From positions 1 to 16,012 of the forward strand of contig CALBMW010000728.1 of the NCBI GenBank assembly GCA_937896275.1: a stretch of DNA of 16,012 nucleotides. Reading direction: 5' to 3'. Positions 1 through 7,229 of the stretch are shown here, in pieces. The translations under genes and the position numbers were made by a program. The notes under the pieces are model-generated. The model had not been told where the DNA came from. It did not search any database and was given only the letters and a program-made list of their open reading frames with translations. Source of the stretch: an uncultured Myxococcales bacterium (GTDB lineage Bacteria > Myxococcota_A > Bradymonadia > UBA7976 > UBA1532). Positions within the stretch are counted from its first letter, which is position 1. Every line of letters begins with the position of its first letter.

Positions 1-543
1 CGCGTTGGCCGCCACCAGATCGACGCCCAGCGCGCGCACCAGGACCAATGCCATCGGGATCCCCACGCCGGCCTGGAAGAGCCCGCCGTAGAAGCCCACC
101 GCCAGCAACGCGAGGTGTCCCCCGGGGCCCGGCGGGTGCGGGCCGCCGGTCGTCAGCGGCGGCACCAGCCAGCGCGGCCGCAGCGCCATCACCAGCGCCA
201 GGAAGATGAACACCACGCCGAACAAGCGCTCGAGCGCCGGCGGCGCGATGCGGGTCGCCAAGAGCGCGCCGCCCGCCGCGCCCAGCAGCGACGAGCCCAC
301 CGCCGTCGCGGCCGACCGCCAGGGGCGGACACCCTTGCGATGAAAGGTCACGGTCGCCGAGCCGCTCTGGAAGACGACCCCCACGCGGTTGGTCGCGTTG
401 GCCACGCCTGCGTCCATGCCGGTCAGCATCAGCAGCGGCAGCGTCAGCGCCGAGCCCGCGCCGGCGATGGTGTTCACGAAGCCCGCGAACACGCCGCCGC
501 CGAACAGCAGCGCCACGTAGAGGGGATCCTGAAGCCCGAGCAC
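1..543 (-). CDS. TauE/SafE-family membrane permease (5' part, cut by window edge)
   Basis: The first 181 codons of a polytopic inner-membrane protein of the sulfite exporter TauE/SafE (DUF81) family; the C-terminal part lies beyond base 1. The GTG start at 543 is preceded by a strong GAGGAGG ribosome site. The N-terminus has the family's first repeat: a glycine-rich hydrophobic helix (residues about 9-30, including GFVNTIAGAG), a second helix ending in LPLLML, then NATNRVGVVFQSG and a further helix with GSSLLGAAGGALLA. The second repeat begins near residue 141 with GFYGGLFQAGVG, which mirrors the first. Known members export small sulfur or organic anions; the substrate cannot be read from sequence. 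It lies 32 nt downstream of the small ORF that follows the sigma/anti-sigma pair, so it may be co-transcribed with them. Family assignment is firm; function and operon membership are inferred. Confidence 0.9.
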   Translation of the reverse strand, partial: MLGLQDPLYVALLFGGGVFAGFVNTIAGAGSALTLPLLMLTGMDAGVANATNRVGVVFQSGSATVTFHRKGVRPWRSAATAVGSSLLGAAGGALLATRIAPPALERLFGVVFIFLALVMALRPRWLVPPLTTGGPHPPGPGGHLALLAVGFYGGLFQAGVGIPMALVLVRALGVDLVAANA

Positions 544-575
544 CCCGCCTCCTCACCCACGGGCGTGCCGGCCGC

Positions 576-749
576 TCAGGCCAGGGCGCGCCGCGGCGGC
601 ATGATGAGAGAGGCCCACTGTCGCGCGGTCGTGACCCGCCCGTCGAGGCGCACGCGGCCCCAGTGAGCGATCGCCTCGTCGCTGAGGTCGCGCGCGCCCG
701 GCGGCGCGGCGCGCGGGCGCAGGGCGCGGTCGGACGATGGAGGGTGCAT
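576..749 (-). CDS. Small hypothetical protein (57 aa) coupled to the anti-sigma gene
   Basis: I do not recognise this protein. Its ATG at 749 overlaps the anti-sigma stop as TGATG, a typical translational-coupling arrangement, and TauE follows 32 nt downstream. The first ~20 residues are Pro/Arg/Ala-rich. The C-terminal half is better balanced, with a plausible amphipathic stretch (LSDEAIAHWGRVRLDGRV, then TARQWASLIM). There is no membrane segment, signal peptide or cysteine. Support is the coupling and the non-random C-terminal half. Against it, in DNA this rich in GC such short frames also arise by chance. It could instead be untranslated operon spacer. Confidence 0.45.
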   Translation of the reverse strand: MHPPSSDRALRPRAAPPGARDLSDEAIAHWGRVRLDGRVTTARQWASLIMPPRRALA

Positions 750-1153
750 CAGGGGGCGGGCGGGCGGGCGTCGAGGACGGGCACGTCGACGAGTGGGCCC
801 GGCTCGACCGGACGAGCGGCCGTCTGGAGCATGAACCAACAGGCGGCCATCACCGCGATCGCGACGACGACGAACACCTCGACCGACATCCGAAAGCCGA
901 AGGGCTGCGCGGCGGGGTGGAAGAACCGCCCCCCGGTGCGCCGCCGAACGCGCCGCTGCACCTTGCGCAAAAAGTCACGCGGCACCGCCCTCGGCGCCAG
1001 CCCATCCAACAACGCCCGCCCCTCGCGCGCCTCGTCGACCGTACGCCGCAGCGCCGGATCGGCCTCGAGCAGGGCGCGCACCGCGTCCTCGCCGACCAGA
1101 CCGTCGACCAGATCGGTGAGGGGGGCCTCCCGCGCGTCCTCGCGGTGGATCAT
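749..1153 (-). CDS. Putative membrane anti-sigma factor
   Basis: A 134-aa protein whose ATG overlaps the sigma-factor stop as ATGA, the standard position for the cognate anti-sigma factor. The N-terminal ~70 residues are charged and helical: an acidic half (about residues 12-50, including LVDGLVGEDAVRALLEADP), then a basic segment (VPRDFLRKVQRRVRRR). One strongly hydrophobic helix follows at about 89-110 (VEVFVVVAIAVMAACWFMLQ), with a Pro-rich tail of ~24 residues. This suggests a cytoplasmic sigma-binding domain, one membrane pass and a short periplasmic tail. The HxxxCxxC zinc motif of ZAS-type anti-sigma factors is absent. The role rests on operon position and topology, not on a recognised domain; the short external tail leaves open how a signal would be sensed. 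Confidence 0.75.
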   Translation of the reverse strand: MIHREDAREAPLTDLVDGLVGEDAVRALLEADPALRRTVDEAREGRALLDGLAPRAVPRDFLRKVQRRVRRRTGGRFFHPAAQPFGFRMSVEVFVVVAIAVMAACWFMLQTAARPVEPGPLVDVPVLDARPPAP

Positions 1154-1740
1154 GCTTCACCCTCCAACTCGTCGTACGCCCGCCGCAGGGCAGCGCGCGC
1201 ACGGTGCAGCCGCGACTTCACCGTGCCCTCGGGCAAGCCGGTGATGTCGACGACCTCAGCGTAGCTCAACCCCTGGATGTCACGCAGGACCAGCAGCAAC
1301 CGGTGGTCGTCCTCGATGACCCCGAGCGCCACCTGAATCCGCGCCTCGGCCTGCGCCCCGGCCAGCACCTGATCGGGGCGAGGCACACCCTCACCCATGG
1401 TCGTCCCCGACGCGGCGCTGTCCGAGAGCGCGCGCTCGGGGACATCCTCGAGGACGGCACGCCGCCCATGCGCCCGGCGCCCCAGGTACTTCAGCCGGTT
1501 CTTGCACAGGTTCACGGCGATTCGGTACAGCCAGGTCCCCAGCGCCGAGTCCCCCCGGAACGAGGCCAGCGCGCCGAAGGCCTTCACGAAGACCTCTTGC
1601 GCCAGATCCTCGGCTTCGGCGCTGTTGCCGAGCATCCGGAAGCAGACGTTGAAGATCCGGCCCTGGTTGGTCGTGACGAGGTAGCTGAACGCCGCCTCGT
1701 CTCGACGTTTCAGACGCCCGATGAGTCGCTTCTCGTCCAC
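1150..1740 (-). CDS. ECF (RpoE-like) RNA polymerase sigma factor
   Basis: A 196-aa sigma-70 family factor of the extracytoplasmic-function type, directing RNA polymerase to a dedicated regulon. Region 2 spans about residues 13-88 and has the hallmark EDLAQEVFVKAF and the DNA-melting segment FRGDSALGTWLYRIAVN. A linker of about 45 residues (acidic near ALEDV and PERALSD in the sense of charge only) leads to region 4 at about 136-190, with helix-turn-helix GLSYAEVVDITGLPEGTVKS followed by RLHRARAALR. I chose GTG at 1740 because region 2 begins at once and an AGGGGCGG stretch lies upstream; an in-frame GTG at 1800 would add 20 unconvincing residues. It overlaps the anti-sigma gene by ATGA. An ECF-type promoter at 1827-1854 on the same strand suggests autoregulation. 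Confidence 0.92.
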   Translation of the reverse strand: MDEKRLIGRLKRRDEAAFSYLVTTNQGRIFNVCFRMLGNSAEAEDLAQEVFVKAFGALASFRGDSALGTWLYRIAVNLCKNRLKYLGRRAHGRRAVLEDVPERALSDSAASGTTMGEGVPRPDQVLAGAQAEARIQVALGVIEDDHRLLLVLRDIQGLSYAEVVDITGLPEGTVKSRLHRARAALRRAYDELEGEA

Positions 1741-1826
1741 GCCGACGCCGCCCCTGATGTCCCGCCGTGATCTGCAGCAGTGCTCTCCCGATCGCGCCAC
1801 CGGTCATCTGCGCGCGCTCGACGGCC

Positions 1827-1854
1827 GGTATGACACCGGCGCAGCGGTCGGGTT
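1827..1854 (-). promoter_or_regulatory. Candidate ECF-type autoregulatory promoter of the sigma operon
   Basis: Read on the minus strand, GGAACCC (1854-1848) and GTCATA (1832-1827) are separated by exactly 15 nt. The sigma-E class consensus is GGAACTT, about 15-16 nt, then GTCTAA. The GGAAC core and GTC core, the spacing and the position upstream of the ECF sigma gene all fit. The start point would be near 1820, leaving a leader of about 80 nt to the GTG at 1740. Matched by eye; no score was computed. Confidence 0.6.
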
Positions 1855-1997
1855 CCGAGGCAGGGTAGCCGGTCGCGGGGACGGCGGGAAGGTCTGCGCC
1901 CGGTCTCGCCGTTGGGCAGGGCAGGACCCCCTGGTGGGCGGCGTGCCGAAGCGGTACGCTTACAACCTACATTGAACCACCCTGTGAGGTCGTGACG

Positions 1998-4325
1998 ATG
2001 GGCCTGCTGCTGCTGTTGATGTCGATCCTGCCCAGCGTCACGGTGCTGACCGACGACGACCTGCGACCCATCGACCTGGGACCCAAGGGCGAGCTGGCGC
2101 GCGAGCTGCTGCAGCGGGGCCGGTTCGGCGAGGCGGCGGACGCGATCACCGCTCGCACGCCCGAGGCGCGCTTCCTGCGCGGCACGCTGCTGCAACGGGC
2201 CAACCGCCACGCCGAGGCGATCGGCATGCTCGAGGGCGTCCCCGAGGCGCTGCCCCTGCTCGCCGGGCACGCGCGGCGAACGCGGGCCGAGGCGCTCGTG
2301 GCGCTCGAGCGCTACGGCGAGGCGGCGGCGGAGGCCGCCTTGGTGCCGCTCTCCGATCCCGACGGCGCGGCCGCCCGCCGGGTGCGTGCGCGGGCGCTGC
2401 GCGAGCAGGGCGATCTGGACGCCGCCGCCGAGAGCTATGAGGCGATGATCGCGGGCGGTCGCGGCGAGGATCTTCCCAACGGCCTGCTTGGGCTGGCGCG
2501 CGTCGAGGAGGCGCGGGGGAGACCCAAGGACGCGCTGACGCTGCTGCGTCGGCTGGACCTCGAGCAGCCCGCGCACTGGGCCGCGAGCGCCGCGCGCAAG
2601 GAGGCGGCCGTGCTGGTGAAGGCCAACCGGAAGCTGCGCGGGCAGTGGGAGGACCGCTCGCTGACCGAGCGCATCGAGCGCGCCGAGAAGCTCGCCGACC
2701 GCCACCGCAACAAGGAGGTGGTCGCCGCGCTCGAGCCGCTCGGCAAGGACCGCAAGATCCGCAAGAAGCTGAAGGGCGACCTCCTCTGCCGGCAGCGCTA
2801 CACCCTCGGCCGGGCGCTGCGGAAGCTACGCCGCTGGGAGCCCGCGCGGCCGGTCATCGCGGACGCCGTCCGCGCGTGCGAGAAGGTGAAGAGCGACCTG
2901 GCGCCGTGGGCGCGACACCTCGCGGGCCAGGCCGACGAGCGCCTGAGCTTCGAGGAGGAGGCCGCGACCGACTACCGCGAGCAGATGAAGCGCCACCCCG
3001 AGCACCGCCTGGCGGACGACGCCGGCTACTTCCTGGTGCGGCACCTCATCGACGACAAGGAGGATCTGAAGGCCGCCGCGAAGCAGGCCACAGACTTGGT
3101 GAGGCGCTTCCCAGACGGCGACATGGTGCCCGAGGCGCTCTTCGTCGTGGCGATGGCGGCCTTCCGCGCCGACGACCGCGCCGTCGCCCGCGCCATGCTC
3201 GCGCTCGACCGGACCCTGCCGCCGCGCGACACCATCCACCATGACGGCGGCCGCACGGCCTACTGGCTGGCCCGCCTCGATGCCCTCGACGGGGAGCAGG
3301 TCGAGGCGCTCGCCGGCTACCGCAGCCTGCTCGCGACGCACCCGTTGAGCTGGTACGCGCTGCTGGCCTATAGCCGGCTGCACGAGGCCGATCCCGCCGA
3401 CGCAGATCGCGCGGCCACCGAGGCGCTCACCGGCCACGGCCCAGGCCCCTCGCTGCCCGGTGGGGCGGGCGAGACTTGGAAGATGGCGCTGCCGCCCGGC
3501 ATCGGTGGCGCGGCGTGGCAGCGCGCGCTGCTCTATGCGCGGCTGGGCCTGGCGCCCGAGGCGCGCGCGGCGCTGCGCGAGGCCGGTGCGCGCGACGATC
3601 GCCCCGACATCCTCTGGCTGGCCGCCTGGGTGCTCGACCGCGCCGGCGCCCACCTCTACAGCCACGACATCCTGCGGCGCCGCCTCTTCGAGTACCGGTA
3701 TTTCGCGCCCGACGGCGCCGGACGGAAATACTGGACCCTCGCTTTCCCCAATCCTTTCGCACACCTGGTGGCCGAGGCCGGTGCGGAGGAGGAGGTCGAT
3801 CCGAGCTTCCTGTGGGCCGTCATGCGCGAGGAGAGCGGCTTCAACACCGGCATCGAGTCCTTCGCCAACGCGGTCGGCCTGATGCAGCTCATCGTGCCCA
3901 CCGCGAAGCAGATGGGCCGCGACGGCGACGGCGCCGTGAACCGCGCCACGCTGGCCGATCCTGACCTCAACGTGCGGCTCGGCGCGCGCTACGTCGCGCA
4001 CGTGCAGGCCCACAGCGACGGCGTCCTGCCCCTGGTGCCGGCGGGCTACAACGCCGGCCACGGCGCGCTGAAGCGCTGGATCAACGAGCGGGGTGACCTG
4101 CCGCTCGACCTGTTCGTCGAGCTCATCCCCTTCGAGGAGGCCCGGGGCTACACCAAGCGCGTGACCTCGAGTTGGGCCACCTACCGCTACCTCTACGCCC
4201 GCGCGAAGGGCGATCCGCCGATGCCCTACGTGTCGCAGGACACGCGGCTGTCGGTGGTGCTGGCGAAGCAGAAGGCGGTGGCCGAGGCGGCGGCGGAGGC
4301 CAAGGCGGCGGACGGGCCCCTGTAG
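1998..4325 (+). CDS. Soluble lytic murein transglycosylase (Slt-type), exported
   Basis: A 775-aa periplasmic enzyme that cleaves the MurNAc-GlcNAc bond of peptidoglycan with 1,6-anhydro ring formation. A short Sec-type leader (MGLLLLLMSILPS, then a hydrophobic/polar transition) is followed by a long alpha-helical TPR-like superhelix (about 30-560, Ala/Leu/Arg/Glu-rich) like the U-domain of Slt70. The C-terminal SLT domain (about 595-755) has every hallmark: REESGF with catalytic Glu612, AVGLMQL (625-631), PAGYNAG (681-687) and the late GYTKRV segment. ATG at 1998 is preferred over GTG at 1992 because GAGG at 1986-1989 is correctly spaced only for the ATG. It is divergent from the sigma operon, so it could share control, but no second ECF promoter is clear. 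It ends in TAG; all other intact genes whose stops lie in the window end in TGA. Confidence 0.93.
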   Translation: MGLLLLLMSILPSVTVLTDDDLRPIDLGPKGELARELLQRGRFGEAADAITARTPEARFLRGTLLQRANRHAEAIGMLEGVPEALPLLAGHARRTRAEALVALERYGEAAAEAALVPLSDPDGAAARRVRARALREQGDLDAAAESYEAMIAGGRGEDLPNGLLGLARVEEARGRPKDALTLLRRLDLEQPAHWAASAARKEAAVLVKANRKLRGQWEDRSLTERIERAEKLADRHRNKEVVAALEPLGKDRKIRKKLKGDLLCRQRYTLGRALRKLRRWEPARPVIADAVRACEKVKSDLAPWARHLAGQADERLSFEEEAATDYREQMKRHPEHRLADDAGYFLVRHLIDDKEDLKAAAKQATDLVRRFPDGDMVPEALFVVAMAAFRADDRAVARAMLALDRTLPPRDTIHHDGGRTAYWLARLDALDGEQVEALAGYRSLLATHPLSWYALLAYSRLHEADPADADRAATEALTGHGPGPSLPGGAGETWKMALPPGIGGAAWQRALLYARLGLAPEARAALREAGARDDRPDILWLAAWVLDRAGAHLYSHDILRRRLFEYRYFAPDGAGRKYWTLAFPNPFAHLVAEAGAEEEVDPSFLWAVMREESGFNTGIESFANAVGLMQLIVPTAKQMGRDGDGAVNRATLADPDLNVRLGARYVAHVQAHSDGVLPLVPAGYNAGHGALKRWINERGDLPLDLFVELIPFEEARGYTKRVTSSWATYRYLYARAKGDPPMPYVSQDTRLSVVLAKQKAVAEAAAEAKAADGPL

Positions 4326-4402
4326 GCCGATCCATATGACCCGTAAGCTGATCCATATGACCTGTAGGCCGATCCGCATGCCTGTCGGCCGATCCCCGTG
4401 AG
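4321..4402 (+). repeat. Four degenerate ~20-bp tandem repeats between convergent genes
   Basis: Four consecutive units (4321-4341, 4342-4362, 4363-4382, 4383-4402; 21, 21, 20 and 20 bp) share the pattern TGTAGGCCGATCCATATGAC with variants. Units 1 and 2 share GATCCATATGACC exactly. Units 3 and 4 have lost the CATATG and are closer to each other at the 5' side. The array starts at the last sense codon of the transglycosylase gene and ends just before the stop of the convergent epimerase gene, filling the whole intergenic space. No clear hairpin or U-tract terminator is visible inside it. Confidence 0.85.
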
Positions 4403-4408
4403 GAGCGG

Positions 4409-5356
4409 TCAGGCGCGCGCGCTCTGGTAGAGGGCGAAGACCTCGCGTGACGTGCGCATGGGCCGGTAGCCGAAGCCGCGCTTGAGGCGCTCGTTGCCCA
4501 GCACGGGGCGGTAGCGGAGGAAGGCCACCTGCTCGGGGCCGTAGGGCGTCAACTCGAAGCGCTTGAGCGCACCGAGCGCGACCTCGAGCAGCCCGGAGGG
4601 CACCCCGACGAAGCGCTTGCCGAGCGCGAGGGCGATCTCCCGCAGCGTCATCACCCCGTCGCCCGCCAGGTTGTAGGTGCCCGTCTGGTCGCCCCGGGCC
4701 CCCGCCACCAGGCAGGCCAGGACGTCCTTGTCCCACACGAAGCAGAAGGGCGTCGCCGCGTCGCGCAGGCCCATCACCACCGGCCGCTCGAAGAGGGCCG
4801 TGATCTGGTTGCGCACCGTGGGGCCCAGCACCGTGCACAGGCGGAACACGAGCTGCCCCAACTCGGGGTGCGCGGCGCGGTACTGCGCCAGCATCTCCTC
4901 GACCAGGCGCTTGTGGCGGCTGTAGGCGAAGGCGTCGTTGCCCCGGATGGGGCTGTCCTCGGTCAGCAGCGGATCGTTGTCGGCGTGATAGCCGTACGCG
5001 GCGCCGCTGCTGGTGACGATCACCTTGCGGGCACCACACGCCAGGCAGCCCTCGAGCACGTTGCGCGTGCCCTCGACGTCGACCGAGTGGGCGAAGCCCT
5101 CGTCCTGGCCCGGCTTGGGCGAGACCACCGCCGCGAGGTGCACCACCACGTCCACGCCGCGCTCCACCATCAGGGCGCGCAGCGCCGCGTCGCGCACATC
5201 GCAGCGCAGATGCTCGACGCCGTCGATGGGCACCTCGGGCGCGACCACGTCGGCCGCGAGGATCGTCTCGTCGGGCCTCTTCGTCTCGGCCAGGGCCTCG
5301 GTGAGCAGGCGGCCGAGGTAGCCGCAGGCCCCCGTCACGAGGATGGTGGTGCTCAT
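4409..5356 (-). CDS. NAD(P)-dependent epimerase/dehydratase (extended SDR)
   Basis: A 315-aa extended short-chain dehydrogenase/reductase, like nucleotide-sugar epimerases and related NAD(P)-dependent enzymes. The N-terminal Rossmann signature TGACGYLG (residues 8-15) is followed by the acidic/polar end of beta-2, a CDVRD motif (52-56), HLAAVVSP (73-80) and TSSGAAYG (115-122). The catalytic dyad is Tyr145/Lys149 in YSRHK, with Ser116/117 as third residue. The C-terminal half carries the family-like TYNLAGDGVMTLREIA segment, which shapes the substrate pocket. The ATG overlaps the stop of the thiamine-diphosphate enzyme as ATGA, so the two are co-translated and presumably act in one pathway under the divergent TetR regulator. 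Substrate unknown; a sugar nucleotide or a hydroxyketone/hydroxyacyl product of the upstream enzyme are both possible. Confidence 0.9.
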   Translation of the reverse strand: MSTTILVTGACGYLGRLLTEALAETKRPDETILAADVVAPEVPIDGVEHLRCDVRDAALRALMVERGVDVVVHLAAVVSPKPGQDEGFAHSVDVEGTRNVLEGCLACGARKVIVTSSGAAYGYHADNDPLLTEDSPIRGNDAFAYSRHKRLVEEMLAQYRAAHPELGQLVFRLCTVLGPTVRNQITALFERPVVMGLRDAATPFCFVWDKDVLACLVAGARGDQTGTYNLAGDGVMTLREIALALGKRFVGVPSGLLEVALGALKRFELTPYGPEQVAFLRYRPVLGNERLKRGFGYRPMRTSREVFALYQSARA

Positions 5357-7125
5357 GCCCCCGGCTCCGCGTGCATGGCCTTGAAGTGCCGCAGGCCCGG
5401 CGCCCACATGTGCTTCACGGGGTTCACGTCCACGTGGATCACCGCGGTGCGCCCGGTGGCCAGCGACCGCCGGATGGCGCCCTCCAGCCCCGCCGGATCG
5501 CCCACCCGCTCGCCGTGCGCGCCCATCGCGCGGCCCAGGTCGTCGAAGCGCGTCTCCGACAGGTCGGCGTTGATCGTCTCGTCGGGCCCGAGCGACTTCA
5601 TCACCAGCGTCTTCAACGGCTTGAGCGCGAACTGCTGGGTCATCTTCACCATGCCCCACTGCTTGTCGCAGAGCACCAGGTAGAGGATCTGCAGGCCGTT
5701 GCGGACGGCCGTCTCGACCTCCTGCTGGTGGAAGCCCATGGCGCCGTCGCCGATGATGCAGACCACCGGCTGCCCGGGGCGCGCGACCGCGGCGCCGATG
5801 GCCTGCGAGACGCCCGCGCCCAACATGCCCATCTTGGCGGTGCCCAACAGGCAGCCGGGCGTCCGGCCTTGGTGGTAGAAGTTGCCCCAGACGGCCGTGT
5901 TGCCGCCGTCGAAGACGGTGACCGTGTCCTCGGGCAGCAGCCGCTGGCAGGTCGCGGCGACGTGCGCCGAGTTCATGGGCACGCCGCGGTCGGCCAAGTG
6001 CTCGTCGAGCTTGGCGCGGTGCTTCTGCTGATGGGCCTTGAGGGCGTTGAGCCAGGTCCGGCGCGGCTTGAGGTTGCCGGCGCGGCCCTCCAGCGCCCGA
6101 GCCAGCTGGCCGAGGAAGACCTTCGCGTCGGCCTGCACCAGCAGATCGGCGGGGCGGGTGTTGCCCAGGGCGTCGGCGTCGATGTTCACCTGGATCATCT
6201 TCTGCGTGGCCGGCGTGCCCCAATAGGGCGCCTTGCCCCACCAGTCGGTCTCGCCCAGGCGCGAACCCAGGCACAGCACCAGATCGGCCTCGGTCCGGGC
6301 GCGGTTGACGGTGTCGATGTGAACCATCGGCACCGCGTGCCGGTCGCGCTCGTCGACGGCGCAGCGCGCGCCCCAGCTCGTCGTCACCGGCGCCTCGAGC
6401 AGCTCGGCCACCCGCTTCAGCTCGGCGTAGGCCTTGGCGTGCACGACGCCCGAGCCGGCGTGAATGACCACCCTCTTGGCCTCGGCCAGCAGGCGGACCG
6501 CGGCGGCGACCTGGGCCGGCGCCGGCGTGAGGGGCTCGGTGGTGCGGTAGGCCGGCAGGGCCTGGAACCAGCCGTCGTTCAGCTCGTAGGCGCCGTTCAT
6601 GATGTCCTCGGGCACGTCGACGTGCACCACGCCCGGCCGCCCGGTCCAGCAGAGGCGCAGCGCCCGGCGGATGACCTCGGCCAGGCGGCCGACCTCGCTC
6701 ACCGCGACGCTCCACTTGGTCATCGGCGCGGTGACCGCCACCTGATCGAAGTGCTGGTAGGCGCCGCCGCGGTCGGGGCCCATCAGGCCGGTCCGGCGGC
6801 ACGAGGTGAGCAGCAGCACGCGGTTGCCCTCGACCTGCTCGACCGCCACGCCGGGGAGCACGTTGGCCACCCCGGGGCCGTTGCTGGCCATGCACACGCC
6901 CAGCTTGCCGGTGAGGCGCGCGTAGGCCCCCGCCGCGTGCGCGGCCGAGGTCTCGTGGCGCGGCGTGACCAGGCGGATGCCGTGGTCGCCGAAGGTCGAG
7001 TACAGCCCGAAGTAGGTGCCGTCGACGATGCCGAAGACGGTGTCGACGCCCTCGGCGGCGAGGATGCGGGTGATGATCTCCCCGCCCTTGACCTGGTTCT
7101 TCCTGCGAATCGCTGCGATGGCCAT
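5353..7125 (-). CDS. Thiamine-diphosphate-dependent enzyme, acetolactate synthase/oxalyl-CoA decarboxylase-like
   Basis: A 590-aa cytoplasmic enzyme with the three-domain ThDP fold. The pyrimidine-binding domain (about 12-180) has catalytic Glu58 in RHETSAAHAAGAYAR and the SNGPGVANVLPG loop. The central domain spans about 200-345 (VVIHAGSGVV, LVLCLGSRLGE). The diphosphate-binding domain (about 385-570) has GDGAMGFHQQEVETAV starting at 459. This family includes acetolactate synthase, 2-hydroxyacyl-CoA lyase and oxalyl-CoA decarboxylase, which make or break C-C bonds next to a carbonyl. An oddity: the GDG...NN metal motif reads Cys486-Asp487 instead of Asn-Asn. ATG at 7125 has GGGGAG upstream. 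No acetolactate synthase small subunit or branched-chain biosynthesis genes are near; the neighbours are an SDR and a divergent TetR, which argues for a specialised catabolic or secondary role rather than housekeeping AHAS. Family firm, substrate unknown. Confidence 0.9.
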   Translation of the reverse strand: MAIAAIRRKNQVKGGEIITRILAAEGVDTVFGIVDGTYFGLYSTFGDHGIRLVTPRHETSAAHAAGAYARLTGKLGVCMASNGPGVANVLPGVAVEQVEGNRVLLLTSCRRTGLMGPDRGGAYQHFDQVAVTAPMTKWSVAVSEVGRLAEVIRRALRLCWTGRPGVVHVDVPEDIMNGAYELNDGWFQALPAYRTTEPLTPAPAQVAAAVRLLAEAKRVVIHAGSGVVHAKAYAELKRVAELLEAPVTTSWGARCAVDERDRHAVPMVHIDTVNRARTEADLVLCLGSRLGETDWWGKAPYWGTPATQKMIQVNIDADALGNTRPADLLVQADAKVFLGQLARALEGRAGNLKPRRTWLNALKAHQQKHRAKLDEHLADRGVPMNSAHVAATCQRLLPEDTVTVFDGGNTAVWGNFYHQGRTPGCLLGTAKMGMLGAGVSQAIGAAVARPGQPVVCIIGDGAMGFHQQEVETAVRNGLQILYLVLCDKQWGMVKMTQQFALKPLKTLVMKSLGPDETINADLSETRFDDLGRAMGAHGERVGDPAGLEGAIRRSLATGRTAVIHVDVNPVKHMWAPGLRHFKAMHAEPGA

Positions 7126-7155
7126 GTGCCGCTCCCCGTTCAGGTTTCGAGCCGG

Positions 7156-7184
7156 ACGATAGGGGCGTCTGACCGATTGGTCAA
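7156..7184 (-). promoter_or_regulatory. Candidate sigma-70 promoter of the ThDP enzyme/SDR operon
   Basis: On the minus strand TTGACC (7184-7179) and TATCGT (7161-7156) are separated by exactly 17 nt, matching the -35/-10 consensus at 5 of 6 and 4 of 6 positions. The left arm of the TetR-type operator falls within the spacer and overlaps the -35, so regulator binding would block this promoter. Confidence 0.55.
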
Positions 7185-7210
7185 ACCTTATTTTTACCGA
7201 TCGGTCAGAC
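7167..7210. promoter_or_regulatory. TetR-type operator region with two half-overlapping palindromes
   Basis: A perfect 11-bp inverted repeat, GTCTGACCGAT (7167-7177) and ATCGGTCAGAC (7200-7210), flanks an AT-rich centre. Each arm also nucleates a smaller palindrome: TGACCGATTGGTCA at 7170-7183 and ACCGATCGGT at 7196-7205, with centres 24 bp apart. This is the only clearly AT-enriched spot nearby and lies between the divergent tetR and ThDP-enzyme genes. It suggests two regulator dimers binding side by side and controlling both directions. Confidence 0.75.
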
Positions 7211-7229
7211 CTGCTGATAGGGTGCGCCC

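Noticed and set aside
1912..1960. Possible sigma-70 promoter for the transglycosylase gene (TACGCT near 1955 with a weak CTGGTG about 18 nt upstream).
   Set aside because: The -35 match is poor and nothing else supports it.
2826..5039. A 737-codon open frame on the minus strand through the transglycosylase and epimerase genes.
   Set aside because: It is antisense to the transglycosylase and out of frame with the epimerase; composition is low complexity with no domain.
4409..6895. A long minus-strand frame that would fuse ~510 residues to the N-terminus of the epimerase.
   Set aside because: The extra part is an out-of-frame reading of the ThDP enzyme. The true epimerase start is the ATG at 5356, where the Rossmann motif begins and the ATGA overlap sits.
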